A DNA stretch of 64,000 bases from Nevskia ramosa DSM 11499. Lineage in GTDB: Bacteria > Pseudomonadota > Gammaproteobacteria > Nevskiales > Nevskiaceae. Position 1 is the stretch's first letter, and every line of letters begins with the position of its first letter. A model generated the notes under the pieces. The model had not been told where the DNA came from, did no database searches, and saw only the letters and a list, made by a program, of their open reading frames with translations. Where the stretch lies: assembly GCF_000420645.1 (NCBI RefSeq), contig NZ_ATVI01000005.1:976357-1040356 (forward strand). Reading direction: 5' to 3'. The position numbers and the translations under genes were made by a program. Shown in pieces: positions 26,708 through 36,314 of this stretch.

Positions 26708-28258
26708 ATGGGATTGCCGCAGCCGCCGCCCGCTACCGATCACGATCAACTTGAAAACCTGGGCCTGAGTCGTCGGCGTTTCCTCGCCGGCACGGCAGCA
26801 ACCGGTGCAGCGCTGGCCTTCGCGCCGATGCGCAGTGTGCAGGCTGCCGCTGGTGATGCGCTGACCTCGAAATCGGTCACCGAGATCGCCGCGATGATCG
26901 CTTCCAAGCAGGTCACGTCGGTGGACGTGGTCAAGGCCTGTTACGCGCGCATCGACGCCGTGAATCCCAAGTTGAATGCCGTGGTTGCCACCTGTCGCGA
27001 ACGCGCGCTGGTGGAAGCGGCAGCGGCCGACACCCTGCTGGCCAGCGGCAAATCGCTGGGCCCGCTGCACGGCGTGCCGTTCACGATCAAGGATTCCTTC
27101 GATACCGCCGGTGTCGTCTCCACTGGCGGCACGCTGGGCCGCAAGGATTTCGTGCCGGGCAAGGATGCGACCGTCGTCGCCCGAGTCCGCGCTGCCGGCG
27201 GCATCCTGCTCGGCAAGACCAACACGCCGGAGTTCACGCTCGGCGGCAATGCCCGTGGCACCTACAACCTGATCCACGGCCAGACCTACAACCCCTACAA
27301 CCAGGCCTACACGCCGTCCGGCTCGTCCGGCGGTGCCGGTGCCATCGTCGCTGCCGGGGGTGCCTACTTCGACATCGGTTCCGACTACGGCGGCTCGATT
27401 CGCGGTCCGGCCTTCGTCAACGGCATTGCCGGCATCAAGCCGACCCTGGGCCGTGTGCCACGCACCGGCCACATCGTCGGCTACGGCGGCGCTTACGACT
27501 TCTTCCAGGAGACCGGCCCGTTGGCCCGTCGGGTCGAAGATCTGACCCTGCTGATGAGCCTGCTCAACGGTCCGGACTTCTCCGATGCAACGATGGCGCC
27601 GGTGCCGTTCGGCGATCCGGCCAAGGTCAACCTGAAATCGCTGAGAGTCGCCTGGTACACCAGCAACGGCACCATCGACGCGTCGTCGGAAAGCCAGGCA
27701 CTGGTCAAGCAGTGCGTCGCTTATTTCACCGCGCTCGGCTGCACGGTCAAGCAGGACCAGCCGCCGAAGATGCGCCAGCTCTGGGAGATCCGGCAGAAGT
27801 ACGAGAACGCCGATGACCGCGCCCATATCCGCGCGCTGCTCAAGAAGCATGGCACCACCCAGGCGTCGCCGGGCCTGCGGCTCGATGGCGAGGAAGTGCC
27901 GAGTGCCGATTTCACCCGCCTGCTCGAAGAGATGGACGCGATCAAGAGCGAGCAGCTGGCCTGGGTCGAAGGCTATGACCTGATCATCTGCCCGGCCGCC
28001 AACACGGCGCCGCAGAAGATTCCGGCCGAGTTCGTGCGGCCGCCGAATTCGGCGGCGGCGGCCGGCGGTGGCTACACCAGCCAGTACAACACCAACGGCT
28101 GGCCGGCCGGCGTGGTCCGCGCCGGCACGTCCAAGGACGAACCGGGCATGCCGCTCGGCATCCAGATCGTCGGCCAGCCCTGGCGCGATGACGTCGTGCT
28201 CGCGGCGATGGCCCATGTCGAGAAGCAGACCGGCGGCTGGCAGCTGCCTCCCATCTAA
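26708..28258 (+). CDS. Tat-exported amidase, module A copy 2
   Basis: This gene encodes 516 residues from ATG 26708 (alternative ATG 26654). Tat signal: SRRRFLAGTAATGAALAF. The triad is Lys128 (GVPFTIKD), cis-Ser206 (SGSSGGAG) and Ser230 (SDYGGSIR). It is the paralogue of the gene at 23324 with the same order of motifs; the loops GGNARGTYN and residues 285-370 have diverged. It is 15 bases upstream of module B copy 2, so both are likely on one mRNA with the fusion amidase and efflux genes that follow. Confidence 0.92.
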   Translation: MGLPQPPPATDHDQLENLGLSRRRFLAGTAATGAALAFAPMRSVQAAAGDALTSKSVTEIAAMIASKQVTSVDVVKACYARIDAVNPKLNAVVATCRERALVEAAAADTLLASGKSLGPLHGVPFTIKDSFDTAGVVSTGGTLGRKDFVPGKDATVVARVRAAGGILLGKTNTPEFTLGGNARGTYNLIHGQTYNPYNQAYTPSGSSGGAGAIVAAGGAYFDIGSDYGGSIRGPAFVNGIAGIKPTLGRVPRTGHIVGYGGAYDFFQETGPLARRVEDLTLLMSLLNGPDFSDATMAPVPFGDPAKVNLKSLRVAWYTSNGTIDASSESQALVKQCVAYFTALGCTVKQDQPPKMRQLWEIRQKYENADDRAHIRALLKKHGTTQASPGLRLDGEEVPSADFTRLLEEMDAIKSEQLAWVEGYDLIICPAANTAPQKIPAEFVRPPNSAAAAGGGYTSQYNTNGWPAGVVRAGTSKDEPGMPLGIQIVGQPWRDDVVLAAMAHVEKQTGGWQLPPI

Positions 28259-28273
28259 GGCCAGAACGCGATC

Positions 28274-29863
28274 ATGAACATGCCCAAGCAGATTTCAGAA
28301 ATGCTCGCCGCGCCGGCCCATGCCGAGCAGCCGACCACCCGCCAATTCACGCGCCGCGACCTGCTCAGCGTGGTCCGCGCAGCCGCGGTTGCGCCGGTTG
28401 TCGCAGCGCCCGCGATGTCGGTCGCCCAAGCGGCATCGACCGACACCAGCAACGAACTGATCTACATGTCGGCGACCAAGCTCGCCGGCCTGATCCGCGC
28501 CGGCAAGGTGTCGGCCAGCGAAGCGGTCGAGGCCTATATCGCGCGTCAGCTATCGGTGAACGACGAGCTGAATGCCGTCGTCATGAACAGCTATGCCCGC
28601 GCTCGCAAGGAAGCGGCCGCCGCCGACAAGGCCGGTGCGCGTGGTGACTGGATGGGCCCGCTGCACGGCGTGCCGATGACCATCAAGGATTCGCTCGATA
28701 CCGAAGGTGTGATCACCACCGGTGCGACTTACGGCCGCCAGCAATACATCCCGAAACAGGATGCGACGGTCGTCGCCAGAGTCCGCAAGGCAGGTGCGAT
28801 TCTGCTCGGCAAGACCAACACGCCGGAATTCACACTCGGCGGTCTGGCCGGCATCAATGCCGCGTCGAACCTGCTCTACGGCTCCTCGCACAACCCTTAC
28901 GACATGACCCGCTCGACCTCCGGCTCGTCCGGTGGTGCCGGCGCGATTGTCGCGGCCGGTGGTGCGGCTTTCGACATCGGCTCCGACTGGGGCGGTTCGA
29001 TCCGCGGCCCGGCGCACAACAACGGCATCGCCGGCATCAAGCCGACCTCGATCCGCGTGCCGCGTACCGGCCACATCGTCGACTACGGCGGCCTGTTCGA
29101 TCTGTGGCAGCAGCTCGGGCCGATGACCCGTCGCGTCGAAGATCTCAGCTTGATCACGCCGATCATCTCCGGCCCGGACTACCGCGATGCCTCCTGCGCG
29201 CCGGTGCCCTGGGCTGATCCGGCCGCCGTGAATCTGAAGAAGCTGAAGGTCGCTTTCTTCGCCAGCAACGGCGTCAGCGAAACCGATGATGACGTCAAGA
29301 ACACCGTGATCCAGGCCGCGAAGTGGATGGAAGGCGTGGCCACCAGCGTCACTGAAGATCTGCCGAAAGCGATCCTGCAGGACCTCTACGACGCGCGCAC
29401 CAAGCTGACCAATGCCGATGGCTGGGCGTTCTACAAGCGCATGGCCGCGAAGTGGGGCACGCAGAACTTCTCGCCATCGGTCAGCGAGCGGATGAAGACC
29501 CTGACGCCGATCTCGACCGCCGACACGGTCGCCGCGTGGGATGCAGCCGACGACGCCAAGTCGCGGATGCTCGGCTGGATCCAGAAATACGACGTGCTGC
29601 TCTGCCCGGTGGCCGGCAAGGCCGCCGAAGTGATTGATCGCCCGGCCTCGGCCGCGCGTCCGAACGCCTACACCTGGAGCTACACCGGCGCCTTCAACTC
29701 GACCGGCTGGCCGGTGGTCGTGGTCCGCTGCGGCACTTCGGCGGACGGCAAGCTGCCGATCGGCATCCAGATCGTTGCCGCACCCTGGCGAGAGGACATC
29801 TGCCTGGCCGTTGCCAGCTTCCTGGAAAGCAAGTCCGGCGGCTGGAAGAAGCCACCGATCTGA
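28274..29863 (+). CDS. Tat-exported amidase, module B copy 2
   Basis: This gene encodes 529 residues. The N-terminus has a Tat-type pair (TRRDLLSVVRAAAVA) ahead of a hydrophobic stretch ending SVAQAAST. The triad is Lys138 (MTIKDSLD), cis-Ser218 (SGSSGGAG) and Ser242 (SDWGGSIR). The mature N-terminus (ASTDTSNELIYMSATKLAG) is identical to that of copy 1 at 24874. The C-terminal portion (residues 330-460) differs in length and sequence. It is the fourth of the tandem amidases; the fusion gene follows after about 70 bases. Confidence 0.92.
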   Translation: MNMPKQISEMLAAPAHAEQPTTRQFTRRDLLSVVRAAAVAPVVAAPAMSVAQAASTDTSNELIYMSATKLAGLIRAGKVSASEAVEAYIARQLSVNDELNAVVMNSYARARKEAAAADKAGARGDWMGPLHGVPMTIKDSLDTEGVITTGATYGRQQYIPKQDATVVARVRKAGAILLGKTNTPEFTLGGLAGINAASNLLYGSSHNPYDMTRSTSGSSGGAGAIVAAGGAAFDIGSDWGGSIRGPAHNNGIAGIKPTSIRVPRTGHIVDYGGLFDLWQQLGPMTRRVEDLSLITPIISGPDYRDASCAPVPWADPAAVNLKKLKVAFFASNGVSETDDDVKNTVIQAAKWMEGVATSVTEDLPKAILQDLYDARTKLTNADGWAFYKRMAAKWGTQNFSPSVSERMKTLTPISTADTVAAWDAADDAKSRMLGWIQKYDVLLCPVAGKAAEVIDRPASAARPNAYTWSYTGAFNSTGWPVVVVRCGTSADGKLPIGIQIVAAPWREDICLAVASFLESKSGGWKKPPI

Positions 29864-29932
29864 GCGCAGCCCTTGACCATCCAGCGTGTGACGGCCAGCT
29901 GGCCGCTTCGATCCCGACAGGAGTTCAGCAGC

Positions 29933-31993
29933 ATGCGGAGTGGTCAGTTGATGCGACGGGGCGAGATGCTGAGTCTGGCCTTGTCGCTGTGCTTGGCAGC
30001 CGGCTCGGCAAGCGCGCAGGCCGCTCGCAGCGCGGCGGCAAGCTTCCCGGTCGAGGAGATCTCGATCGCCAGCCTGCAGGCCGCGTACAAGGCCGGCAGC
30101 ACGACGGCGGTTGAAGTCGTTCAGGCTTCGCTGGATCGCGTCGCCGCCTACGACAAGCAAGGCCCGCTGCTCAACAGCTTCATCAATCTCAATCCGAATG
30201 CCCTGGCGGAAGCGGCGGTACTCGACGCCAGGCTGAAAGCGGGTGGCCCGCTCGGCGCTCTGCATGGCGTGCCGGTGGTGGTCAAGGACAACATCGACGT
30301 TGCCGGCCTGCCGATGACCTCCGGCTTCCAGGGCTGGAAGCACTACCTGCCGCCGACCAATGCGCCGATGGTGACGAAGCTGCGCGCCGCCGGCGCGATC
30401 ATCATCGGCAAGGCTTCGCTGTCCGAGTTCGCGCGCGGTGGCGGCGACAACATCAACTCGGTGCTCTCGGGCTTCGCCCGCAATCCCTACAACACGGCGT
30501 TCGCCACCGGTGGTTCGTCCGGCGGCACCGGCGCCAGCATCGCTGCCAGCTTCGGCGTGGTCGGCATCGGCACCGATACCGGCGGCAGCGTGCGCATGCC
30601 CTCGGCTCACAACGCACTCGCCGGACTGAGGCCGACGGTCGGTCTGGTCTCGCGCACCGGCGTCGTGCCGCTGGACAGCATCCGCGACACCGCCGGGCCG
30701 ATGGCGCGCTCGGTGACCGACATGGCGATCCTGCTCGACGTGATTGCCGGTGCCGATCCAGCCGACGCCGCGACGGCGCGCAGCAAGGGCCACATCCCGC
30801 CGAGCTATGCGGCGCTGCTGAAGCCGGATGCGCTGAAAGGCGTGCGCCTGGGCGTGCTGCGCCAGGTGTTCAACGCCAAGGTCGCCGACCCACGCGTGAT
30901 CGCCCATTTCGAGCAGACCATCGCCGAACTGAAAGCGGCTGGCGCGACGATCGTCGATCCGTTCACCGTGCCCGAGCTGGACACGATTCCGCGGCCGCCG
31001 CAGACGCCGGCGCAGTTCAAGGCCGATCTCACTTACTGGATCTCGAAGCATCCGGGTGTGCCGTATCCGTCAATGCAGCAGATCGCCGATTCCAAGCTGG
31101 TTCATCCGCTGCATCAGGTCGGCATGGAACTCGCCGCCATTGCGAAACCGGTCGCCGAAGATGCCGACACGATCGAAGGCGCGAAGGGCGAGCAGGGCTA
31201 TCGCGACGGTTTCACCAAGGCGATGAACGCCGCCAAGGTCGATGCCCTGGTGTTCCCGACCTGGGCGCAGTTGCCGGCAATCAACGGCGATCGCAATACG
31301 CAGCTGGTCGATGAACCGAAGCCTGCGCCGAATGCCGGCCCGACCGCGCTCGCCAGCAGCCTGACTTTCGTCGGCAGCGCAATGCAGTGGCCGGCGTTAT
31401 CGGTGCCGAGCGGCTACCTCGGCGAAGGCTTGCCGGTGGGTCTGCAGATCCTCGGCCGCGCCTGGGACGAGGCGAAGATCATCAACTACGCCTACGCCTA
31501 CGAGCAGGCCACGCACTACCGCCGGCCGCCGCCGACGGTGCCGCCGCTGGCCTCGTCGTTCGCCAGCCGCTTCATCGGCACCTGGCAGCTGGTGCGCATC
31601 GACGAGCGCGATGCGGCCGGCAACATCAAGCCTTCGTCACGCGGCCCCTCGACCGGGCAGTTGTTCTATGGCGCCAACGGAAGACTATCGGTGCAGATCA
31701 TGAAACTCGGCCGTCCCGTGCTGGCGTCCGGGATGATGAACAAGGCCAGCGAAGCGGAACTGAAAGGCGTCGTCGAAGGCTTCAGCTCCTATTTCGGCAC
31801 CTGGGAATTGCTGCCGGCCGAAGGCTGCGTGGTTCACGTGCAGGACGGCAATCTGCTACCGAATGGCATTGGCCAGCGCGCCAAGCGCTACTACGCCTTC
31901 GACAGTGCCGGCCGGCTATCACTGACCACACCGCCACGCGGCGAGCCAGGCCGTGAAACCTCGCAGATCCTGATCTGGGAGCGCATCTCGTGA
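29933..31993 (+). CDS. Secreted amidase fused to a lipocalin-like domain
   Basis: This gene encodes 686 residues. ATG 29933 follows AGGAG at 9 bases and gives a signal peptide ending GSASAQAAR. AS domain, residues 40-540: Lys118 (GVPVVVKD), cis-Ser195 (GGSSGGTG) and Ser219 (GTDTGGSV). From about residue 546 a second domain begins (FIGTWQLVRIDERD, LFYGANGRLSVQIM, YYAFDSAGRLSLTTPP, ILIWERIS), the pattern of the bacterial lipocalin-like family (GxWxLV ... G.LxVQ). The paralogue at 21550 lacks it. The beta-barrel may hold a lipophilic amide or acyl group. The stop overlaps the GTG of the efflux adaptor by 4 bases, so expression is coupled to efflux. Confidence 0.9.
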   Translation: MRSGQLMRRGEMLSLALSLCLAAGSASAQAARSAAASFPVEEISIASLQAAYKAGSTTAVEVVQASLDRVAAYDKQGPLLNSFINLNPNALAEAAVLDARLKAGGPLGALHGVPVVVKDNIDVAGLPMTSGFQGWKHYLPPTNAPMVTKLRAAGAIIIGKASLSEFARGGGDNINSVLSGFARNPYNTAFATGGSSGGTGASIAASFGVVGIGTDTGGSVRMPSAHNALAGLRPTVGLVSRTGVVPLDSIRDTAGPMARSVTDMAILLDVIAGADPADAATARSKGHIPPSYAALLKPDALKGVRLGVLRQVFNAKVADPRVIAHFEQTIAELKAAGATIVDPFTVPELDTIPRPPQTPAQFKADLTYWISKHPGVPYPSMQQIADSKLVHPLHQVGMELAAIAKPVAEDADTIEGAKGEQGYRDGFTKAMNAAKVDALVFPTWAQLPAINGDRNTQLVDEPKPAPNAGPTALASSLTFVGSAMQWPALSVPSGYLGEGLPVGLQILGRAWDEAKIINYAYAYEQATHYRRPPPTVPPLASSFASRFIGTWQLVRIDERDAAGNIKPSSRGPSTGQLFYGANGRLSVQIMKLGRPVLASGMMNKASEAELKGVVEGFSSYFGTWELLPAEGCVVHVQDGNLLPNGIGQRAKRYYAFDSAGRLSLTTPPRGEPGRETSQILIWERIS

Positions 31994-33177
31994 AAACCCC
32001 ATTCAAGCTGATCATCGGCACGCTGGTGATCGCCACCGTCGCCGGTCTCACCGCGCCGCGCTGGATGCCGCTGCTGCATGGCGCCAAGAAGCCGACCGAT
32101 GTCACCGTTGCGGGAGAGGCGAAGAAGAGCGGCGAGGGCAAGGCCAAGGGCGATGGCGGTGGACGTGCCCCGCAGAAGGTCAGTACCTTGCTGATCAAGC
32201 CGGAACCATTCACCGAAACCCTGAGCGCCACCGGCTCGCTGCTGGCCGATGAAGGCGTGGAACTGCAGGCCGAGATCAACGGCAAGATCGCCGCGATCCG
32301 CTTCCGCGAAGGCTCGAAGGTGAGCCGCGGCGAGTTGCTGGTGAAGCTCAACGACTCCGATCTGCGCGCCCAGCGCGAGCTGGCCAAGCACAACCTGGAA
32401 CTGGCCGTGCTGCGCGAGCAGCGGGTCGGCCAGCTGGTCAAGGAAGGCATCGTCACTGCCTCGGACTACGACACCGCGAAGTACGAGGTATCGGCGCGCA
32501 TCGATCAGATCTCGATCATCGATGCCCAGATCGAGAAGACCGAAGTGCGTGCGCCGTTCGATGGCGTGGTCGGCCTGCGCTATGTCAGCGAGGGCAGCTA
32601 CGTGAACGCGACCACGCGCGTGGCGACCCTGCAGCAGATCGATCGTCTGAAGGTCAATTTTTCGGTGCCGGAGAAGTACGCCGGCCGGGTCAAGGTCGGC
32701 AGCGCGATCAGTTTCTCGATCGTCGGCAGCGATCGTCGCTTCAAGGGCTCGATCTACGCCTTCGATCCGCGCATCGATGCCGGCACCCGCACCGTGGTGA
32801 TCCGCGCCGTCTGCGAAAACCCGGGCGGCGCGCTGCTGCCTGGTGCCTTCGCCAATGTCGAACTGGAACTGGCGAAGCTCGATGACGCGATCCTGGTGCC
32901 GGCCGAAGCGGTGATCCCCGGCGTCAGCGAAAAGAACGTCTTCGTGCTGGTCGATGGCAAGGCGACGCGCCGGCCGGTCGAGATCGGCACGCGCACCGCC
33001 AATCAGGTGCAGATCCTCAGCGGCCTGGCAGCCGGCGATCGCCTGATCGTTTCCGGCCTGCAGCAGATGCGCGAAGGGCTGGCAGTGGCCGATGCTGCTG
33101 ATAACGACGGCGCTGCCAAGGAAGGCCCGGCGACCGCCAAGGTCGACAAGGCCAAGGCCGGGAAGACTCGTTCATGA
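31990..33177 (+). CDS. RND efflux periplasmic adaptor (membrane fusion protein)
   Basis: This gene encodes 395 residues starting with GTG 31990 inside the preceding stop (GTGA). One N-terminal hydrophobic helix (residues 6-24) is followed by a Lys/Gly-rich linker. Lipoyl/barrel-sandwich halves are EINGKIAAIRFREGSKVSRG and EVRAPFDGVVGLRYVSEGSYV, flanking an alpha-hairpin (residues 115-170). A beta-barrel segment and the C-terminal membrane-proximal domain (LVPAEAVIPG..KNVFVLVDG) follow. It resembles MexH/TriA-type adaptors that link an RND pump to a TolC channel. It overlaps the pump gene by 4 bases. Confidence 0.93.
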   Translation: MKTPFKLIIGTLVIATVAGLTAPRWMPLLHGAKKPTDVTVAGEAKKSGEGKAKGDGGGRAPQKVSTLLIKPEPFTETLSATGSLLADEGVELQAEINGKIAAIRFREGSKVSRGELLVKLNDSDLRAQRELAKHNLELAVLREQRVGQLVKEGIVTASDYDTAKYEVSARIDQISIIDAQIEKTEVRAPFDGVVGLRYVSEGSYVNATTRVATLQQIDRLKVNFSVPEKYAGRVKVGSAISFSIVGSDRRFKGSIYAFDPRIDAGTRTVVIRAVCENPGGALLPGAFANVELELAKLDDAILVPAEAVIPGVSEKNVFVLVDGKATRRPVEIGTRTANQVQILSGLAAGDRLIVSGLQQMREGLAVADAADNDGAAKEGPATAKVDKAKAGKTRS

Positions 33178-36100
33178 GTCTCGCCGAGCTCAGCATCCGG
33201 CGGCCGGTGCTGACCATCGTCATCTCGCTGCTGATCATGCTGTTCGGCGCGCTGGGCCTGAAATCGCTGCCGGTGCGCGAGTACCCGGCGGTCGATCCGC
33301 CGTCGATCTCGATCACCACCAGCTATCCGGGTGCCGCCGCCGAAGTGGTGCAGGCGCAGATCACCGAGCCGCTCGAGGAGGCGATCAACTCGGTGGCCGG
33401 CATCAGCGCGCTGACTTCGACCAGTCGCGAAGGCGCCAGCCAGATCACCGTCGAGTTCTCGCTCGATTCCGATCTGGAAACCGCGGCCAGCGATGTCCGT
33501 GATCAGCTGGCCCGTGCGGTGCGCAATCTGCCGCCCGATACCAATCCGCCGATTCTCAACAAGGCCGATGCCGATTCGAGCCCGATCTTCGGCCTGGCGA
33601 TCAGCAGTCGCCAACGCTCGCAGCTGGAGCTGTCGGCCTACGCCGATGCACTCAGAGAACGCCTGCAGACGGTGCCTGGCATCGCCCAGGTCGAACAGCC
33701 GGCCGAGAAGCGCTACGCGATGCGCCTGTGGATGGACCCGGACCGCATGGCTGCCTACGGCATCTCGCCGATCGATCTGCGCGCAGCACTCAATCGCGAG
33801 AACCTGGAACTGCCGTCCGGCCGCATCGAGGGCAGCGCCATCGAGCTGCCGGTGAAGACGATGTCTCGCCTCAACACGGCCGAAGATTTCAACAACCTGA
33901 TCGTCAAGCGCAGCGAGACCACCATCGTCCGCTTCCGCGACATCGGCTATGCCGAACTCGGCGCCCAGAACGAACGCGGCGCATTGAAGATGGGCGACAA
34001 GCCGATCGCCGGCCTGTACTTCAAGCAGCAGCCGGGCGCCAACCAGATCGACATCGTCAACCAGTTGCGTCAGCGGCTGGATGAAGTGCGCAAGGACCTG
34101 CCCAAGGATCTCAGCGTCGACATCGCCTACGACAACACCGAGTACGTGCGCCGTTCGCTGATCGAAGTCACCGAAACGATCTTCATCGCCTTCGTGCTGG
34201 TGGTGCTGGTGGTGTTCGCCTTCCTGCGCGAATGGCGCACCACCTTGATTCCAGTGCTGGCGATTCCGGTGTCGATCATCGGCGTGTTCGGCGTGATGTC
34301 CGCAGCCGGCTTCTCGATCAACACGCTGACGCTGCTCGGCATCGTGCTGGCGATCGGCCTGGTGGTCGACGACGCCATCGTGGTGCTGGAAAACATCTAC
34401 GCCAAGATCGAGGCCGGCATGAGCCCGGTCGAAGCCGGCATCTCCGGCACGAAAGAGATTTTCATGGCCGTGGTGTCGACCACGATCACGCTGGCCGTGG
34501 TGTTCCTGCCGCTGCTGTTCATGGGCGGCTTGTCCGGCCGTCTGTTCCGCGAGTTCGGCGTGACCATCGCCGGCGCGGTGCTGATCTCGGCGATCGTGGC
34601 GCTGACCCTGACGCCGATGCTCAGCGCCCGCCTGCTGAAGGCGCATCAGGGCCACGGCTGGCTGTTCACCCGCACCGAGCCGATGTTCGATGCGCTGGAG
34701 CACAGCTACGCACGCGGCCTCGGCGGCTTCCTGCGCTTCCGCTGGAGTGCGCTGCTGGTGCTGGCGATCTCGGCCGGGCTGATCTGGGTGCTGATGGGCC
34801 TGCTGCCGCGCGAGCTGGCGCCGATGGAAGATCGCGGCCGGGTCTGGGTGCGCGCCACGGCCGCCGAAGGTGCCAGCTACGACTACATGCAGAACTTCAT
34901 GGATGACGTCACCGCGGCCACTGCCGACCGAGTGCCGGAAGCGCATCTGATGATGACCCAGGTGCCGGGCTTCGGCGGCTCCAATGGCGTCTCCGGGCCG
35001 GTCAACAATGGCTTCGTGCGGGTGTTCCTGAAAGAGCGCGAGGATCGCCAGCGGACCCAGGGCGAGATCGCCGCGGACCTGCAGGCGATGGCCCGGCGCT
35101 TCAACGGCGCCAGAGTCAACATCACCCAGGAAGCGAGCATCGGTGACCGCCGCGCGGCGCAGGCCGGCGTTCAGTACGTGGTGCAGGCTCTGGAGATCGC
35201 CGAGCTGGCCGAAGCGCTGCCGAAGTTTCTCGAGGAGGTGAAGGCCAGCCCGGTGTTCACCTTCGTCGACTCGGATCTCAAGTTCAACAAGCCGGAAGTG
35301 AAGGTCAGCATCGACCGCGCGAAAGCGCAGACCCTGGGCGTATCGGCGCAGGACATTGCCCAGACCCTGCAGGCGGCGCTCAGCGGCCAGCGCTTCGGCT
35401 ACTTCATCTTCAACGGCAAGCAGTACGACGTGATCGGCCAGTTGACTCGTGATTTCCGGTCGCGGCCGGATGCGCTCGAAGGCTTGTCCGTACACAACGC
35501 TTCCGGCGAGCTGGTGCGGCTGGACAACCTGGTGACGATGGTCGAAAGCAGTTCGCCGCCGGAGCTGTACCGCTTCAACCGGCTGGCGGCGGCGACCATC
35601 TCCGGCACCCTGGCGCCCGGCCACACGATCGGCGAAGGCATCGCCGTGTTCGATGCCGCCGCCAGGAAGGTGCTCGACAGCCGCTACACGACCACCCTGA
35701 CCGGCGCCGCGCGCGACTTCGTGCAGAGCTCGTCATCGCTCGGCGTTGTCTTCCTGCTGGCGCTGGTGCTGATCTATCTGGTGCTGTCGGCGCAGTTCGA
35801 AAGCTTCAGCGATCCGCTGGTGATCCTGCTCACCGTGCCGCTGGCGCTGGCCGGTGCGCTCGGCGCGCTGTGGATGTTCGATCAGACCCTGAACGTGTTT
35901 TCGCAGATCGGCCTGATCATGCTGATCGGCCTGGTCACCAAGAACGGCATCCTGATCGTCGAGTTCGCCAATCAGCGCCGCGAGGCAGGTGCTGCGTCGG
36001 CATTAATCGCCGTGCGCGAAGCGGCGGCAGCGCGTCTGCGGCCGATCCTGATGACGACCCTGGCCACCTTGCTCGGCATCCTGCCGATCGCGCTGGCGCT

Positions 36101-36278
36101 GGGCGCCGGCTCGGAAAGCCGGATGTCGATGGGCATCGCGGTGATCGGCGGCCTCTTGATCGGCAGTCTGCTGACCCTGTTCGTGATCCCGGCGATGTAC
36201 GTGATGCTGAACGCGCTGGTTGGCGGCCGTCGTCACGCGAGCACCGACGTGGCGATGCCGAGCGCTGGCGTGCAGTAA
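33174..36278 (+). CDS. RND multidrug efflux permease (AcrB/HAE1 family)
   Basis: This gene encodes 1034 residues, full length for the family, with twelve transmembrane helices and two large periplasmic loops. N-terminus LSIRRPVLTIVISLLIMLFG; proton-relay aspartates in GLVVDDAIVVLENI (helix 4); lysine in GLVTKNGILIVEF (helix 10); family motif GRLFREFGVTIAGAV. It is an inner-membrane proton-driven exporter of amphiphilic compounds, working with the adaptor just upstream and an outer-membrane channel encoded elsewhere (possibly 11700-13100). Its position behind amidase genes suggests export of amide substrates or products. Confidence 0.95.
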   Translation: MSLAELSIRRPVLTIVISLLIMLFGALGLKSLPVREYPAVDPPSISITTSYPGAAAEVVQAQITEPLEEAINSVAGISALTSTSREGASQITVEFSLDSDLETAASDVRDQLARAVRNLPPDTNPPILNKADADSSPIFGLAISSRQRSQLELSAYADALRERLQTVPGIAQVEQPAEKRYAMRLWMDPDRMAAYGISPIDLRAALNRENLELPSGRIEGSAIELPVKTMSRLNTAEDFNNLIVKRSETTIVRFRDIGYAELGAQNERGALKMGDKPIAGLYFKQQPGANQIDIVNQLRQRLDEVRKDLPKDLSVDIAYDNTEYVRRSLIEVTETIFIAFVLVVLVVFAFLREWRTTLIPVLAIPVSIIGVFGVMSAAGFSINTLTLLGIVLAIGLVVDDAIVVLENIYAKIEAGMSPVEAGISGTKEIFMAVVSTTITLAVVFLPLLFMGGLSGRLFREFGVTIAGAVLISAIVALTLTPMLSARLLKAHQGHGWLFTRTEPMFDALEHSYARGLGGFLRFRWSALLVLAISAGLIWVLMGLLPRELAPMEDRGRVWVRATAAEGASYDYMQNFMDDVTAATADRVPEAHLMMTQVPGFGGSNGVSGPVNNGFVRVFLKEREDRQRTQGEIAADLQAMARRFNGARVNITQEASIGDRRAAQAGVQYVVQALEIAELAEALPKFLEEVKASPVFTFVDSDLKFNKPEVKVSIDRAKAQTLGVSAQDIAQTLQAALSGQRFGYFIFNGKQYDVIGQLTRDFRSRPDALEGLSVHNASGELVRLDNLVTMVESSSPPELYRFNRLAAATISGTLAPGHTIGEGIAVFDAAARKVLDSRYTTTLTGAARDFVQSSSSLGVVFLLALVLIYLVLSAQFESFSDPLVILLTVPLALAGALGALWMFDQTLNVFSQIGLIMLIGLVTKNGILIVEFANQRREAGAASALIAVREAAAARLRPILMTTLATLLGILPIALALGAGSESRMSMGIAVIGGLLIGSLLTLFVIPAMYVMLNALVGGRRHASTDVAMPSAGVQ

Positions 36279-36314
36279 GACTCTGTGGGGCTCAGTGAGC
36301 CTCTGGCGCCGCTC

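Noticed and set aside
26297-28216. 639-residue antisense frame over the amidase at 26708
   Set aside because: Arg/His-rich composition of a shadow frame; the plus-strand amidase triad is intact.
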